A stretch of DNA of 64,000 nt from Phytomonospora sp040655735 (GCF_040655735.1 NZ_JBFAKK010000009.1:186001-250000); one strand, 5' to 3'; counted from the stretch's first letter, positions 16,365 through 25,369 are shown. Notes: generated by a model not told the origin, from the letters alone. Numbers and translations are program-made.

Positions 16365-17918
16365 TCAGTGCGCGCCGGTCACCGACATGCCCTTGGGCGT
16401 GAGCAGCCAGACCGCCAGCGCGCCGATCAGCATGAGCGCCCCGCCGGCCACGCCGAAGATCTCCAGCGCGTTGGTGAAGGATTCCTGCGCCTGCGCGGTG
16501 AGCCCGGCGGCGCCGGCCTGGTCGGCGACCGCGACGGCCCCGCCGAGCGACTCGCGCGCGGCCTCGGCCTCGGGGCCGGTCACGCCCATCGCGGCAAGGT
16601 CGTCGAGGGACAGCCCCGCGCGGTAGACGATCGCGGCCACACTGCCGAGGATCGCCACGCCGAGGGCGCCGCCCAGTTCGAAGGCGGTCTCCTCCAGCGC
16701 CGCCGCGCTGCCCGACTTCTCCGCCGGGCTGCTCGACATGACCGCCGCCGAGCCGATGGCCAGGGAGGCCATGCCGACGCCGACGAAGGTCAACGACAGC
16801 GCGACCGTCGCGTAGGACAGCGGCGCGGGCAGCACGAACAGGGCCAGGAAGCCCAGCCCGCCCATCGCCAGACCGCCGGCCATGACCGTGCGCGCGCCGA
16901 TGACCGCGGCGATGCGCGGCGCCAGCGGCGACAGGATGCCCGCCGCGATCGCCGCCGGAAGCAGGTGCACACCGGCCTCCAGCGGGCTCATGCCGGCCAC
17001 GAGCTGCATCCACTGCGCGAGCAGCAGGAGCATGGCCGCCAGGGCGATGCTGGTGGTCAGCGCGGCGATCAGGCCCGCCGACAGCGCGCGCCGCTTCAGC
17101 AGGCGGATGTCGAGCAGCGGGTCGCGCCGGTGGAGGCTGCGGTGGACGAACCACCCGAGGGCCGCGACGGCCACGACGATCGCGATCAGCGCGACGGGGT
17201 CGGTGACGCCGTGCTTGCCGAAGTTCTTGATGGCCAGCATCAGCGAGACCATGCCGACGACCGACAGGAGCGTGCCGAGCACGTCCCAGCGCCCCGAGCG
17301 AGGGCTGAAGGACTCGGGCAGCACGAACCACGCGGCGACCAGGGCGACGGCCATGACCGGGACGTTGACCAGGAAGGCCGAGTGCCAGCTGAAGTGCTCC
17401 AGCAGGGCGCCACCGGCGATGGGGCCGAGACCCGTGCCGACCGCCGCCATGGAGCCCCAGATGCCGAGCGCGACGGCGCGCTCCTTGGCGTCGGAGAACA
17501 GGTTGCGGATCATCGACAGGGTCGAGGGCATGATCAGCGCGCCGCCGACGCCGAGCAGCGAGCGCACGACGATCAGGCCGGGGGCCGAGTCGATCACCAG
17601 GACGAGCATGGAGGCCAGGGCGAAGGTCGCGAAACCCACCATCAGCATCCGCTTGCGGCCGAACTTGTCGGCCAGGCCGCTGGCGGTCACGAGCAGGCCG
17701 GCGACGACCAGCGGGTAGATGTCGACGATCCACAGGAGCTGCACCGAGCCGGGCTTGAGCTGCTCGGAGATGGCCGGGAGCGCGACGTTGAGGATCGTCA
17801 TGTCCATGGCGACGATCAGGAGGCTGGCGCACAGCACGGCCAGTCCGGCCCACCGCTTGGGGTCGAGGCCGGGCACGCCGCCGTTATGTCGGCGCGGTGA
17901 ATCGAGGGTCGCGGTCAT
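16365..17918 (-). CDS. MFS drug exporter, DHA2 (14-TM) type
   Basis: This 517-aa integral membrane protein has about 14 hydrophobic segments and the DHA2-family features: the first segment followed by DMTILNVALPAISEQL, motif A (SGLADKFGRKRMLMVG) and motif C-like glycine/proline-rich GPIAGGALLEHFSWHSAFLVNVP. It would export hydrophobic compounds by proton antiport. It is 46 bp downstream of a TetR gene on the same strand, a common self-regulated resistance pair. It converges with the first TetR gene. Confidence 0.93.
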   Translation of the reverse strand: MTATLDSPRRHNGGVPGLDPKRWAGLAVLCASLLIVAMDMTILNVALPAISEQLKPGSVQLLWIVDIYPLVVAGLLVTASGLADKFGRKRMLMVGFATFALASMLVLVIDSAPGLIVVRSLLGVGGALIMPSTLSMIRNLFSDAKERAVALGIWGSMAAVGTGLGPIAGGALLEHFSWHSAFLVNVPVMAVALVAAWFVLPESFSPRSGRWDVLGTLLSVVGMVSLMLAIKNFGKHGVTDPVALIAIVVAVAALGWFVHRSLHRRDPLLDIRLLKRRALSAGLIAALTTSIALAAMLLLLAQWMQLVAGMSPLEAGVHLLPAAIAAGILSPLAPRIAAVIGARTVMAGGLAMGGLGFLALFVLPAPLSYATVALSLTFVGVGMASLAIGSAAVMSSSPAEKSGSAAALEETAFELGGALGVAILGSVAAIVYRAGLSLDDLAAMGVTGPEAEAARESLGGAVAVADQAGAAGLTAQAQESFTNALEIFGVAGGALMLIGALAVWLLTPKGMSVTGAH

Positions 17919-17964
17919 GGTGAAACGTCCTTGGTCTGTGGTGCGAGTGGGTGAGTGCAGGCTT

Positions 17965-18525
17965 TTAGGCGGCGCAGCCGCGCAGGAATGATTCGCGCAG
18001 GAGCCGCTCGGCGTCGCGGACGGCGATGTCCCCGCGCCGCAGCGCTTCGCGCAGGCCGACCAGGAGGCCGAAGGCGAGGTGGCCTATCCACACCTCGGGC
18101 ATGTCGGCGCGCAGGACGCCGGCCTTCTGCGCGGCGGCGTAGAAGGCGTTCTCGCGGGCGTGCTGCTCCTCGACGGCGACAAGGAGGTCGTCTTGGCCGT
18201 AGGCGGCGGTCTCGGTGAGCGCGAAGCCGTACTCCTCGACGTCGCGGATCCAGTGGTGGCACAGCGAGTCGAGGGCGGCGTTGAGCGCCTCGGGGGTGCC
18301 CAGTGCGGCCGCCTCGTCGATGCCGGCGTCGTCGAGGACTCGCCGCCAGCTGCCGACCGACTCGCGGCCGAGTTCGGTCATGAGTTCCTCGCGGCTGGCG
18401 AAGTGCCGGTGCAGCGTCGCGCGGCTCACACCGGCGGACTCGGCGATCTCGGCCATGGAGGCGACGGGGTCGGCGTTGAGTCGCCGAATCGCGGCGCGCG
18501 CGATCTGCTCACGATTGGCCACCAT
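17965..18525 (-). CDS. TetR-family regulator of the adjacent MFS exporter
   Basis: This 186-aa protein has an N-terminal HTH (MAEIAESAGVSRATLHRHFASREELM, about residues 25-50) and an all-helical ligand domain. The ATG at 18525 is preceded by GGAGGGG at the right distance. It lies upstream of, and is probably cotranscribed with, the DHA2 exporter. A near-perfect palindrome sits just upstream of its start, fitting autorepression with release by an exporter substrate (inference from the arrangement). Confidence 0.9.
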   Translation of the reverse strand: MVANREQIARAAIRRLNADPVASMAEIAESAGVSRATLHRHFASREELMTELGRESVGSWRRVLDDAGIDEAAALGTPEALNAALDSLCHHWIRDVEEYGFALTETAAYGQDDLLVAVEEQHARENAFYAAAQKAGVLRADMPEVWIGHLAFGLLVGLREALRRGDIAVRDAERLLRESFLRGCAA

Positions 18526-18542
18526 GAGACCCCTCCGTTCGT

Positions 18543-18564
18543 TTTGAAACAAGACTGTCTCAAA
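18543..18564. promoter_or_regulatory. Probable TetR operator upstream of the TetR-MFS operon
   Basis: TTTGAAACA-AGAC-TGTCTCAAA is an inverted repeat with one mismatch in 9-bp arms. It is centred about 28 bp upstream of the regulator's start codon. The TTGAGACA half-site resembles operators of resistance-type TetR proteins. Confidence 0.65.
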
Positions 18565-18667
18565 CGATACGACAAAGTCTCACCTCGGGCCAGCGGATGG
18601 TGATCAAATACACCGTGGGCCGCCGCTACCTTTGAGCTTGACGATCCCGCCGCCTCCGGGAGCAGCC

Positions 18668-19120
18668 TTGCCCGACCTCACACCGCTGGACCTCGCCGAC
18701 GAGATCGAGCTCGTCTCGACCCGCCTCGACGCGCTGCGCCGGTCCGCGGCCGTCTTCTGGATCGACCTGCACGGCCCTGTCCCCGCAGTGGCCCACCCTG
18801 TGCGCGCCGCCAAGACGATCTACGGCGACCAGACCCGCGTGGTCTCGGCGGAACCCCTGGCCAGGCCGTGGTCGCGGACGTTCACCGCGAGGGCCAGATC
18901 CATGGGCCACTTCGACGGGCTCTTCCCCGGCACACTGCGCGCCGAGCCCGAGTTCCTGCTGGACTGGACCGTCCTGCTCGTCGAGGAGGCCCTGGGACCG
19001 GTCCGCGCCGCCTGGAGGGTCGAGCACGAACCGGTCTCCTGGTACGCCGCGATCTGGGCCGACGTCCTGCTGCTCACCGACGAGTGGTCGGCCGTGGTCA
19101 GCCTGACCAACGACAGCTGA
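18668..19120 (+). CDS. Hypothetical protein of about 150 aa
   Basis: The soluble protein starts LPDLTPLDLADEIELVSTRLDALRR and ends WADVLLLTDEWSAVVSLTNDS; it is rich in aromatic and acidic residues. A TTG at 18668 is favoured because GGGAG lies 6 bp upstream, the same GGAGCAGCCTTG context seen before the GNAT gene at 47070. A TTG at 18632 is an alternative. I recognise no family. Its stop abuts the end of the convergent permease gene with no gap. Confidence 0.65.
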   Translation: MPDLTPLDLADEIELVSTRLDALRRSAAVFWIDLHGPVPAVAHPVRAAKTIYGDQTRVVSAEPLARPWSRTFTARARSMGHFDGLFPGTLRAEPEFLLDWTVLLVEEALGPVRAAWRVEHEPVSWYAAIWADVLLLTDEWSAVVSLTNDS

Positions 19121-21529
19121 TCACTCCCCCGCCAGCGACGCCGTGACCGACTGCCGCACCGCCCTCCGAGCAGGCAGGACCGAGGCCGCGAGCGCCGCCA
19201 GCGCCACCACCCCCAGCAGCGCCAGAACCCTGCCGACGGGCACAGTGAGCGTGATCGGTCCCTCGGCCTTCAGTGCCTCCACCGCCGCCCACGCCACCCA
19301 CGTCCCGAGCCCCAGCCCGAGCGCACCGCCGACGACGGCGACGAGTACCGCCTCCAGCGCGAGCATCCCCCGCAGCCCGCGCCGCCCGACCCCCAGCGCC
19401 CGCAGGACGCCGTGCTCGCGAGTGCGCTCGACGACCGACAGGCTCAGCGTGTTGGCGATCCCGACCAGCGCGATCAGCGCCGCCAGGGCGAGCAGCGCGA
19501 TCACCGCCGCGAGCAGCCGGTCGATCCCCTGCGTCCGGGCGTCACGGAAGGCGTCGACGTCCGTCAGGCTCAGCGACGGGTAGGCCGCCACCGCCGGGCG
19601 CACCGCCCCGGCGGCGTCCTCGACCGACCCGGCCGCGGTGATCATCAGCCCGCTCACCGCGACCTCGGGGAACAACCGCTCCGCGTCGGCCGCGGTCACC
19701 ATCGCGAAGGGCCCCGGCTCACCGATCACCGCGACGATCTCGAAGTCCTCCCCGCCGAGCGTGAGGCGCTCACCGACGGATGCGCCGAAGTCGCCGGTGA
19801 CCACGGCCGTGCCGGCGCGCAGCGAGCCGGGGTCGCCCTCCTTCGGGTCGGGATTGGCCCTGGCGAGGATCGCCGGGTCGGCGGCCAGAACGACCGTCCC
19901 GTCGAGCTCACCGGTCCGCTGTGCCAGCACGGTGTCCAGGCGCGGGTCGGCGTCGAGGACGGCGATCAGCTCCGCGGGGACCTCGCCGGTGACGGTGAAG
20001 TCGGCCGGGAAACTCGTGGCCATCTCGGCGTCGACGCCGCCCTCGATGCTCTCGGCGCCGATCATCACCGCCGACACCAGGCTCACGCACAGCACCAGGG
20101 TGGTGGTCGTCGCCGCGACCCGCCGCCGGTTGCGCGCCGAGTAGGCGACGGCCAGCTTCGCCCAGCCCCCCAGACGGGCGAGCGGCCACCCGACCGCCCT
20201 CGCCAGGAAGGGGATGTAGGCGGGGCCGAGCGCGACGAGGCCGAAGAAGCCGAGGATCCCGATCAGCGCCACCTGCGGGATCGAAGCCGGCAGCAGCAGG
20301 CTCGCCAGCGCTCCGCCCAGCAGCACGGCGCCGACGGCGACCCGCACCCACCCGATCGGCCGCGCGACCTCCGTGGCCGTCTCTGCCAGCGCCGTGACCG
20401 GCGGGACGCGGGTGCCACGCCAGGCGGGGAGGGCGGCGGCCGCCACGGTGACCAGGACCCCGGTGGCGAAGGCGACGGCGAGGGTGCGCGGCTCGACGAC
20501 GAAGCCACCGCCGAAGCCCGAGCCCAGGCCGTCGAGGACCGCTCGCAGACCCGCCGCCACTGCGACCCCGGCGAGCAGGCCGGCCAGCGACGCCGCCCCG
20601 CCGACCAGCCCGGCCTCCAGCAGCACGCCCCAAAAGATCTGCGCCCGCGACGAGCCCACCAGACGCAGCAGCGCGATCTGGCGGCTGCGCTGCGCGAGCA
20701 CGATGGTGAAGGTGTTGGCGATGACGAACCCGGCGGTCAGCACCGCGATCAGCACGAACAGGAACAGCCCGGCCCGGATCAGGTCGAGGTTGCGGTAGGC
20801 GTCGGCGAGTTCGAGCGCGACGACCTCGTCGTGGGTGAGGACCTCGGCGCCGAGGCCCGCCCTCAGGGCCGTGACCAGCGCGGCGGTGTCGGTGCCCGGG
20901 GTCGCGGCGACCATGATCCGGCCGAAGTCCTCGTCGCCGAAGGCCTCGCGGGCGTCGTCGGGGGCCAGGCCGACCATCGGCCGGTCGGCGAAGCGGGTGC
21001 CCTCGGTGTCGATGGTGCCGACGAGGGAGTACGACACGGTGGGCCGGTTGTCGCCTGCCGAGGCCGCCAGCTCGGTGCCGAGACGGTAGCCGTACCGCTC
21101 GGCGGTCCGCGCGTCGATCACGGCCTCACCGGGGCCGGGGAGGCGCCCGGCGACGAGGTCGAAAGGCTGGAAGGGCAGCGACTGGACCGCCGAGAGCCAC
21201 CCGATCTCGGGCAGCGCGACCTCCTGCGAGGCCGTCGAGCGGATCGCGCCGGGGCCGAAGACCGAACCCTCGGCGGCGGCGACGCCGGGCATGGCGCGGA
21301 CGCGGTCGAGCGCGGCCGGGCCGAAGCCCTCGGAGCCTTCGGGGAAGACCACGGCGGTGGTGCCCCGGTAGAGGCCCGCCGTCTGGGTGTTCATCCCGTC
21401 GCGGGCGCCGTCGGTGACGATGAAGGTCCCCGCGATGAAGGCGACACCGATGATCACGGCGAGCGCGGACAGGGTCTGGCGCAGGGCGTGGGCCCAGGCC
21501 AGGCGGAATGCGGTGGGGAGTTTCGGCAC
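19121..21529 (-). CDS. FtsX-like ABC transporter permease (MacB/LolC type), large
   Basis: This 802-aa membrane protein has two FtsX modules: an N-terminal TM helix (ALRQTLSALAVIIGVAFIAGTFIV), a large extracytoplasmic domain, three TM helices around residues 250-390, a mid TM pair near 410-460, then another TM helix and domain, and three C-terminal TM helices (LLAAVIALLALAALIALVGIANTLSLSVVERTREHGVLRALGVGRR). The SVVERTREHGVLRALG stretch is the cytoplasmic coupling motif of this family. Such permeases work with an ATPase in lipoprotein or peptide transport or cell-wall regulation. No ATPase gene is adjacent, which is unusual. The GTG at 21529 is chosen as start (VPKLPTAFRLAW). Confidence 0.9.
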   Translation of the reverse strand: MPKLPTAFRLAWAHALRQTLSALAVIIGVAFIAGTFIVTDGARDGMNTQTAGLYRGTTAVVFPEGSEGFGPAALDRVRAMPGVAAAEGSVFGPGAIRSTASQEVALPEIGWLSAVQSLPFQPFDLVAGRLPGPGEAVIDARTAERYGYRLGTELAASAGDNRPTVSYSLVGTIDTEGTRFADRPMVGLAPDDAREAFGDEDFGRIMVAATPGTDTAALVTALRAGLGAEVLTHDEVVALELADAYRNLDLIRAGLFLFVLIAVLTAGFVIANTFTIVLAQRSRQIALLRLVGSSRAQIFWGVLLEAGLVGGAASLAGLLAGVAVAAGLRAVLDGLGSGFGGGFVVEPRTLAVAFATGVLVTVAAAALPAWRGTRVPPVTALAETATEVARPIGWVRVAVGAVLLGGALASLLLPASIPQVALIGILGFFGLVALGPAYIPFLARAVGWPLARLGGWAKLAVAYSARNRRRVAATTTTLVLCVSLVSAVMIGAESIEGGVDAEMATSFPADFTVTGEVPAELIAVLDADPRLDTVLAQRTGELDGTVVLAADPAILARANPDPKEGDPGSLRAGTAVVTGDFGASVGERLTLGGEDFEIVAVIGEPGPFAMVTAADAERLFPEVAVSGLMITAAGSVEDAAGAVRPAVAAYPSLSLTDVDAFRDARTQGIDRLLAAVIALLALAALIALVGIANTLSLSVVERTREHGVLRALGVGRRGLRGMLALEAVLVAVVGGALGLGLGTWVAWAAVEALKAEGPITLTVPVGRVLALLGVVALAALAASVLPARRAVRQSVTASLAGE

Positions 21530-21642
21530 GTGGTCGACGCTATGGGCCGGGCCGGGCGCGCGCCTCGGGTCGTGGAGTGAGCTTTGCGGGCGATCTTGCG
21601 CCCTAGGGCGTAAGCCGATCGGCGCCGCGCTATACATGGCCG

Positions 21643-21837
21643 GTGAACTGGCCCCCCGAAGATCCCGCCGGACCACCCGCCGAGGACCGGCCTCCGCGCC
21701 CGATGAAGGGCTGCGCCTGGATCGCGATCGCCGCCGCGATCACCGTGCTCGTGGCGCTGTTCATGGTCGCCGAAACGATCGGCGGCGTCCTCGACGACGA
21801 GCCCCTCCCGAGGCCGAGCTGGCTCAACCGGCCCTGA
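21643..21837 (+). CDS. Small single-pass membrane protein, 64 aa
   Basis: GTG start; a Pro-rich N-terminus (about 20 residues) is followed by one hydrophobic segment CAWIAIAAAITVLVALFMVAETIGG (about 24-48) and a short acidic tail. It lies 30 bp upstream of a sensor kinase gene on the same strand and may be cotranscribed with the two-component system. Function unknown; an accessory to the kinase is possible. Confidence 0.6.
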   Translation: MNWPPEDPAGPPAEDRPPRPMKGCAWIAIAAAITVLVALFMVAETIGGVLDDEPLPRPSWLNRP

Positions 21838-21867
21838 ACCCCCTCTCCGCGCGGATACCCTCGATCC

Positions 21868-23058
21868 GTGTCGATCTCGCTGCGCAGCCGTGCTTTCGAC
21901 CTCGCCTTGTGCGCGGTCGTCGCGGCTCTGGCCGCCTTCGAGTCGTCCTTCGGCCGCTCCCCGGTCGTCGCCGCCATCGGTTTCGGCATGGCGCTGGCCC
22001 TCGCGGTCCGCCGCCGGCATCCGCTCTGGACCGCAGGCGCCGTCGCCGCCCTCGGCCTCACGCAGGTCGTCCTCGCGCACGCCCTTCCCACGCACGAGTC
22101 GGACCTGCGCTATGTCATGCCCGCCCTCTTCGACGTCGCCGTTCTGGTCGCCGTGCACGCCGTGGCCAAGTACGCCCCGCACCGGTGGCAGGCGCTGCTC
22201 GCGGGGGCCGGCGGCATCGTCGCGGCCCTGCTCGCCTCGACCTTCTCCGGACCGGAATGGTGGCGCCAGGCCCTCCTGCTCGGCGCGATCGCGACGACCG
22301 CCTGGACCGTCGGCTACTCCGCGCGCACCCACCGCCTCTACATCCGCGGCCTCGAAGAGCGCAACACCGCCCTCCAGCGCGAGCGGCTGCACCTCGCCGA
22401 GGCGGCCGCCGCGAGCGAGCGCGAGCGCATCGCCCGCGAGATGCACGACGTGATCGCCCACGCCCTGGCCGGCATGATCGCCCAGGTCGACGGGGCCGCA
22501 TACGCCGTGGCGGCCTCCCCCGACCAGGCCCGGCGGGTCCTCACCGCCGCCGGCGACTCCGGCCGCGCCGCGCTCGCCGAGCTCCAGCAGCTCCTCGCCG
22601 TCCTTCGCGAGCCCGCCGAACCCGGCCCGCGCCGCCGCCCGCTCGCCACCGACCGCCTCGACGAGCTCTCCGCCTGGGCGAACTCGGTCGGCCTCGACAC
22701 CGCCGTGCAGACCACCGGCGACACCACCGCGCTCCCCATCGGGGTCACCCTCGCCGTTCACCGCATAGTCCAGGAGGCGCTCACCAACACGCTGAAGCAC
22801 GCCGGCCGGGGTACCCGCGTCGCCGTGTCCGTCCACGCCGACGCGCGGCTGACCCGCGTGGAAGTCGCCGACGACGGAGACGGAAGCCCTCTGGCCGCCG
22901 TTTCCGCCGTGGGCGGACACGGCCTGGCCGGCATGCGCGAACGCGTCGCCGTCTACGGCGGCGAGTTCAGCGCCGGACCCCGCCCCGCCGGAGGATGGCG
23001 CGTCACCGCGCTGATCCCCACCCCGAGACAACCGACAACCGAACAGAAGGGGCCGTGA
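21868..23058 (+). CDS. Two-component sensor histidine kinase (NarL-type, HisKA_3)
   Basis: This 396-aa membrane kinase has about five TM segments in residues 8-150, then a coiled stretch (LEERNTALQRERLHLAEAAAASERERI). The HisKA_3 phosphoacceptor box is REMHDVIAHALAGMI (His near residue 194). The HATPase domain has an N-box in HRIVQEALTNTLKHAG, then DDGDG and GGHGLAGMRERV (about 350-365). It lacks an extracellular sensor domain, so the signal is probably sensed within the membrane. Its stop overlaps the start of the response regulator gene, showing that they form a pair. Confidence 0.93.
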   Translation: MSISLRSRAFDLALCAVVAALAAFESSFGRSPVVAAIGFGMALALAVRRRHPLWTAGAVAALGLTQVVLAHALPTHESDLRYVMPALFDVAVLVAVHAVAKYAPHRWQALLAGAGGIVAALLASTFSGPEWWRQALLLGAIATTAWTVGYSARTHRLYIRGLEERNTALQRERLHLAEAAAASERERIAREMHDVIAHALAGMIAQVDGAAYAVAASPDQARRVLTAAGDSGRAALAELQQLLAVLREPAEPGPRRRPLATDRLDELSAWANSVGLDTAVQTTGDTTALPIGVTLAVHRIVQEALTNTLKHAGRGTRVAVSVHADARLTRVEVADDGDGSPLAAVSAVGGHGLAGMRERVAVYGGEFSAGPRPAGGWRVTALIPTPRQPTTEQKGP

Positions 23059-23744
23059 TGATCACCGAAACAGCAGCCGCCGTCCGGGTAGTCCTCGTCG
23101 ACGACCAGGAACTGGTCCGCACCGGGCTTCGTCTCGTCGTCGAGGCGCAGACCGACATGACGGTCGTCGGCGAGGCCGGCGACGGCGCCGCGGCCCTCCA
23201 ACTGCTCGCCGGCGTGCACGCCGACGTCGTCGTGATGGACGTGCGGATGCCGATCATGGACGGCATCGAGGCGACCGCGCACCTGACCAGCGGCGCCCTC
23301 AACGGGTACACGCCCAAGGTCCTGGTGCTCACGACCTACGAGGAAGAGGAGGAGGCCTTCGCGGCGCTGCGTGCCGGGGCGGCGGGGTTCCTGCTCAAGA
23401 ACGGCACACCGGAGGACCTGCTCAGCGCCGTGCGGGTCATCGCCAGCGGCGACGCGATCGTCGCCCCGAGCATCACCCGGCGCCTCCTCGACCGCTTCGC
23501 GCCGCAGTTCATCCCGCAGGGCATCCCCGACCTGCGACTGGCGGAGCTGAGCATCCGCGAGCACGAGGTCGTGCTGCTCATCGCGCGCGGGCTGTCGAAC
23601 CTGGAGATCGGCGCGAGCCTGGGCGTCGCCGAGGCGACCGTCAAGAGCCACGTGCGGCGGATCCTGACCAAGCTCGGGCTGCGCGACCGGGTGCAGATCG
23701 TCGTACTGGCCTACGAGTCGGGGCTGGTCAGGCCGACGGTGTGA
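23058..23744 (+). CDS. Two-component response regulator, NarL/LuxR type
   Basis: This 228-aa protein has a receiver domain (about 10-130) with acidic pocket VDDQE, phosphoacceptor Asp in VVVMDVRMPIMDGIEA, conserved Thr in VLVLTTYE and Lys in GFLLKNGTPEDLL. Its C-terminal LuxR HTH is at about 165-225 (LSIREHEVVLLIARGLSNLEIGASLGVAEATVKSHVRRILTKL). It overlaps the kinase stop by one base (TGATG). It should bind DNA as a phosphorylated dimer. The neighbouring FtsX-like permease, divergently transcribed, is a plausible target. Confidence 0.94.
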   Translation: MITETAAAVRVVLVDDQELVRTGLRLVVEAQTDMTVVGEAGDGAAALQLLAGVHADVVVMDVRMPIMDGIEATAHLTSGALNGYTPKVLVLTTYEEEEEAFAALRAGAAGFLLKNGTPEDLLSAVRVIASGDAIVAPSITRRLLDRFAPQFIPQGIPDLRLAELSIREHEVVLLIARGLSNLEIGASLGVAEATVKSHVRRILTKLGLRDRVQIVVLAYESGLVRPTV

Positions 23745-23973
23745 GGTGCTCGGCGAGCACACGATAGGTGCGGCCGTCGGTGGTGGTGGCGGCGAAGACG
23801 GCGGCGGGCTCGAAACCGGGCGAGCCGACGACCTTCAGGGCGCGCACCGAGCACGCCCGTCGCGCCAGGTGAAACCGCTTCCACCACCCCGAGCGCACAT
23901 CCAACGCACAGCACCGCGCATCTGAACACCCCGTGCTCGCCCCGCCACCGGAGTGGATCTCCCCTGGTGGCAT
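23728..23973 (-). CDS. Possible small hypothetical protein (weak)
   Basis: A frame of about 81 residues (MPPGEIHSGGG ... CSDARCCALDVRSGWWKRFHLARRACSVRALKVVGSPGFEPAAVFAATTTDGRTYRVLAEHLTPSA). The last 60 residues look protein-like (alternating hydrophobic, Gly/Pro turns) and the end overlaps the response-regulator stop by 17 bp. No ribosome binding site is clear and no family is recognised. It may be a remnant. Confidence 0.3.
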   Translation of the reverse strand: MPPGEIHSGGGASTGCSDARCCALDVRSGWWKRFHLARRACSVRALKVVGSPGFEPAAVFAATTTDGRTYRVLAEHLTPSA

Positions 23974-24007
23974 AGCCTCCGGCCAACATCCCGGCAAGGA
24001 GGCAGAC

Positions 24008-24178
24008 ATGACACGACCGTTTCGCCGCATCGCCGACCGGCTCACCGACCTGCTCGTCCCGCGCTCGACGGCGGGCGCCTGCGCCCCCTGCTACGTGCGG
24101 GGCACCTGTGCCGGCGGCGGCCAGCGCCTCTGCTGCTATGTCGGCTCGTCCTGCGCACTGACGTGCGGATGCACGTGA
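24008..24178 (+). CDS. Small Cys-rich peptide, family member 1 (56 aa)
   Basis: ATG is preceded by AAGGAGG at ideal spacing. The N-terminal segment (MTRPFRRIADRLTDLLVPRS) is amphipathic and basic, without a hydrophobic signal core, and is followed by TAGAC, where the Cys-rich part begins. The remaining 32 residues hold eight cysteines, including a CC pair and a CGC near the end. Four other genes in the window share the plan 'K/R-[LI]-x-D-[KR]-L-x2-L-[VL]-P-x3-A-x-A-x-C'. It is a monocistronic unit between the two-component system and a cell-wall hydrolase gene, closed by a strong terminator. It could be a precursor peptide, a disulfide-rich secreted peptide or a metal-binding peptide; function unknown. 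Confidence 0.8.
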   Translation: MTRPFRRIADRLTDLLVPRSTAGACAPCYVRGTCAGGGQRLCCYVGSSCALTCGCT

Positions 24179-24193
24179 CCGGCTGAGAACTCC

Positions 24194-24236
24194 ACGACGA
24201 CGGCCCGCCGGGTATGCCCCGGCGGGCCGTCGTCGT
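24194..24236 (+). terminator. Strong hairpin terminator after Cys-rich peptide 1
   Basis: An 18-bp perfect stem (24194-24211 with 24219-24236) with a 7-nt loop lies 15 bp after the peptide stop. Confidence 0.85.
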
Positions 24237-24447
24237 GCCCGCGGGCTCCCGGCCGCGCAACCCGTTGAGCAGCACAAAAGGGCAGAACACTGAATAGACC
24301 CCGACGTAGATTGAAAGCCCGCCCGTACTTTGAGCGACCGACCCCTGGCCCCGGGTGACAGCGGCCCGCCCTCGACTCACCGTCATCGTCGAGTCCGCGG
24401 CCCCCGGCCAGACCGCATTCCGCGCGCGTCCGAGCCGAGGAACCGCC

Positions 24448-25362
24448 ATGGCCGCGAAAGCCAATCCCGATCCGTCGAGGATCACCGCCGCGATGTGGCG
24501 GCTGTGGAGCGAGTTCGACGCCCACGCGCCCGCCACCCGCCTCGGCGGCATCTTCACGGCGAAACCGGGATACCACAACACCCGCAACGGCAACGCGTCC
24601 GGCGACTACAGCCGCGCGTTCGCCGCCGACCGGCGCGGACCGGGCGACAAGTCCGCCGCCATCGACCTGACCTTCCCCGACGCCCAGGGCGGGGACTTCG
24701 AGACGATCAAGCGCTACACCACGCGTCTCGACGCCGCCGCCCGCGCGAAGGATCCGCGCCTGTACCGCGACGGCGGGACGCCCGTGCTGCGCGAGTTCAT
24801 CGGCACGAAGGACGGGCGACAGACCTACGCCTACGACCTCCAGACCCGCCGCGCCGACAACGACCGCGACGACACGCACATGTGGCACATCCATCTCAGC
24901 GTCACCCGCGCCTACGTCGAGCAGTGGGACGCGCTCGTCGGCGTGCTGTCCGTCCTGACAGGAGACTCCATCGTGGCCCTCACCAAAGACGACATGAAGA
25001 TCATCATGCAGTGGGACCCGGGCGACGAGACCGGCGTCGGCAACTGGTCCTGGCGCGGCGACTTCAAGACCAACAAGACCGTCCAGGCGCGCTTCGCGTG
25101 GTGGCTCGGACCGGAGGAGGCGCACGCCGCGAAGCTGGAGGCGGCCGCCGCCCGCGCCGACGTCGCCAAGCTCAGCGCCGCCGTCGATGAGCTGCGCAAA
25201 CGCGTCGACGGCCTGCCGAAGGCGCTGGCCCCGCAGCTCGTCGAGGCAGTCGGCGAGGCCGTCAAGGGCGGCGTCACCAGCGAGGTCCTCACCGCCGCGA
25301 TCAAGGACGGCGTCCGGGAGGTCCTCGGATCCCTCGACTCACCCGCACCGCCGACGGACTGA
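24448..25362 (+). CDS. Putative peptidase M15-like cell-wall hydrolase with C-terminal coiled region
   Basis: This 304-aa protein has an N-terminal domain with NGNASGDYSRAFAADRRGPGDKSAAIDLTF and, later, HMWHIHLSVTRAYV, a spacing of acidic and histidine residues like the zinc ligands of M15 D-Ala-D-Ala peptidases. A second segment (TKDDMKIIMQWDPGDETGVGNWSWRGDF) and a heptad-like Ala/Lys/Leu tail (about 230-300) follow. No signal peptide is visible, as in phage-type or holin-dependent enzymes. Start ATG 24448 is chosen for GAGGA upstream. Phage origin is possible, but no other phage gene is nearby. Confidence 0.65.
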   Translation: MAAKANPDPSRITAAMWRLWSEFDAHAPATRLGGIFTAKPGYHNTRNGNASGDYSRAFAADRRGPGDKSAAIDLTFPDAQGGDFETIKRYTTRLDAAARAKDPRLYRDGGTPVLREFIGTKDGRQTYAYDLQTRRADNDRDDTHMWHIHLSVTRAYVEQWDALVGVLSVLTGDSIVALTKDDMKIIMQWDPGDETGVGNWSWRGDFKTNKTVQARFAWWLGPEEAHAAKLEAAAARADVAKLSAAVDELRKRVDGLPKALAPQLVEAVGEAVKGGVTSEVLTAAIKDGVREVLGSLDSPAPPTD

Positions 25363-25369
25363 CGTGCCG

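Noticed and set aside
23711..24277. 188-codon frame on the reverse strand over peptide 1
   Set aside because: It runs antisense to peptide 1 and its terminator, is Arg/Ala-rich, and has no start context.
24448..25362. Prophage
   Set aside because: An M15-like hydrolase alone is not enough; no integrase, capsid, tail, holin or attachment site was found nearby.
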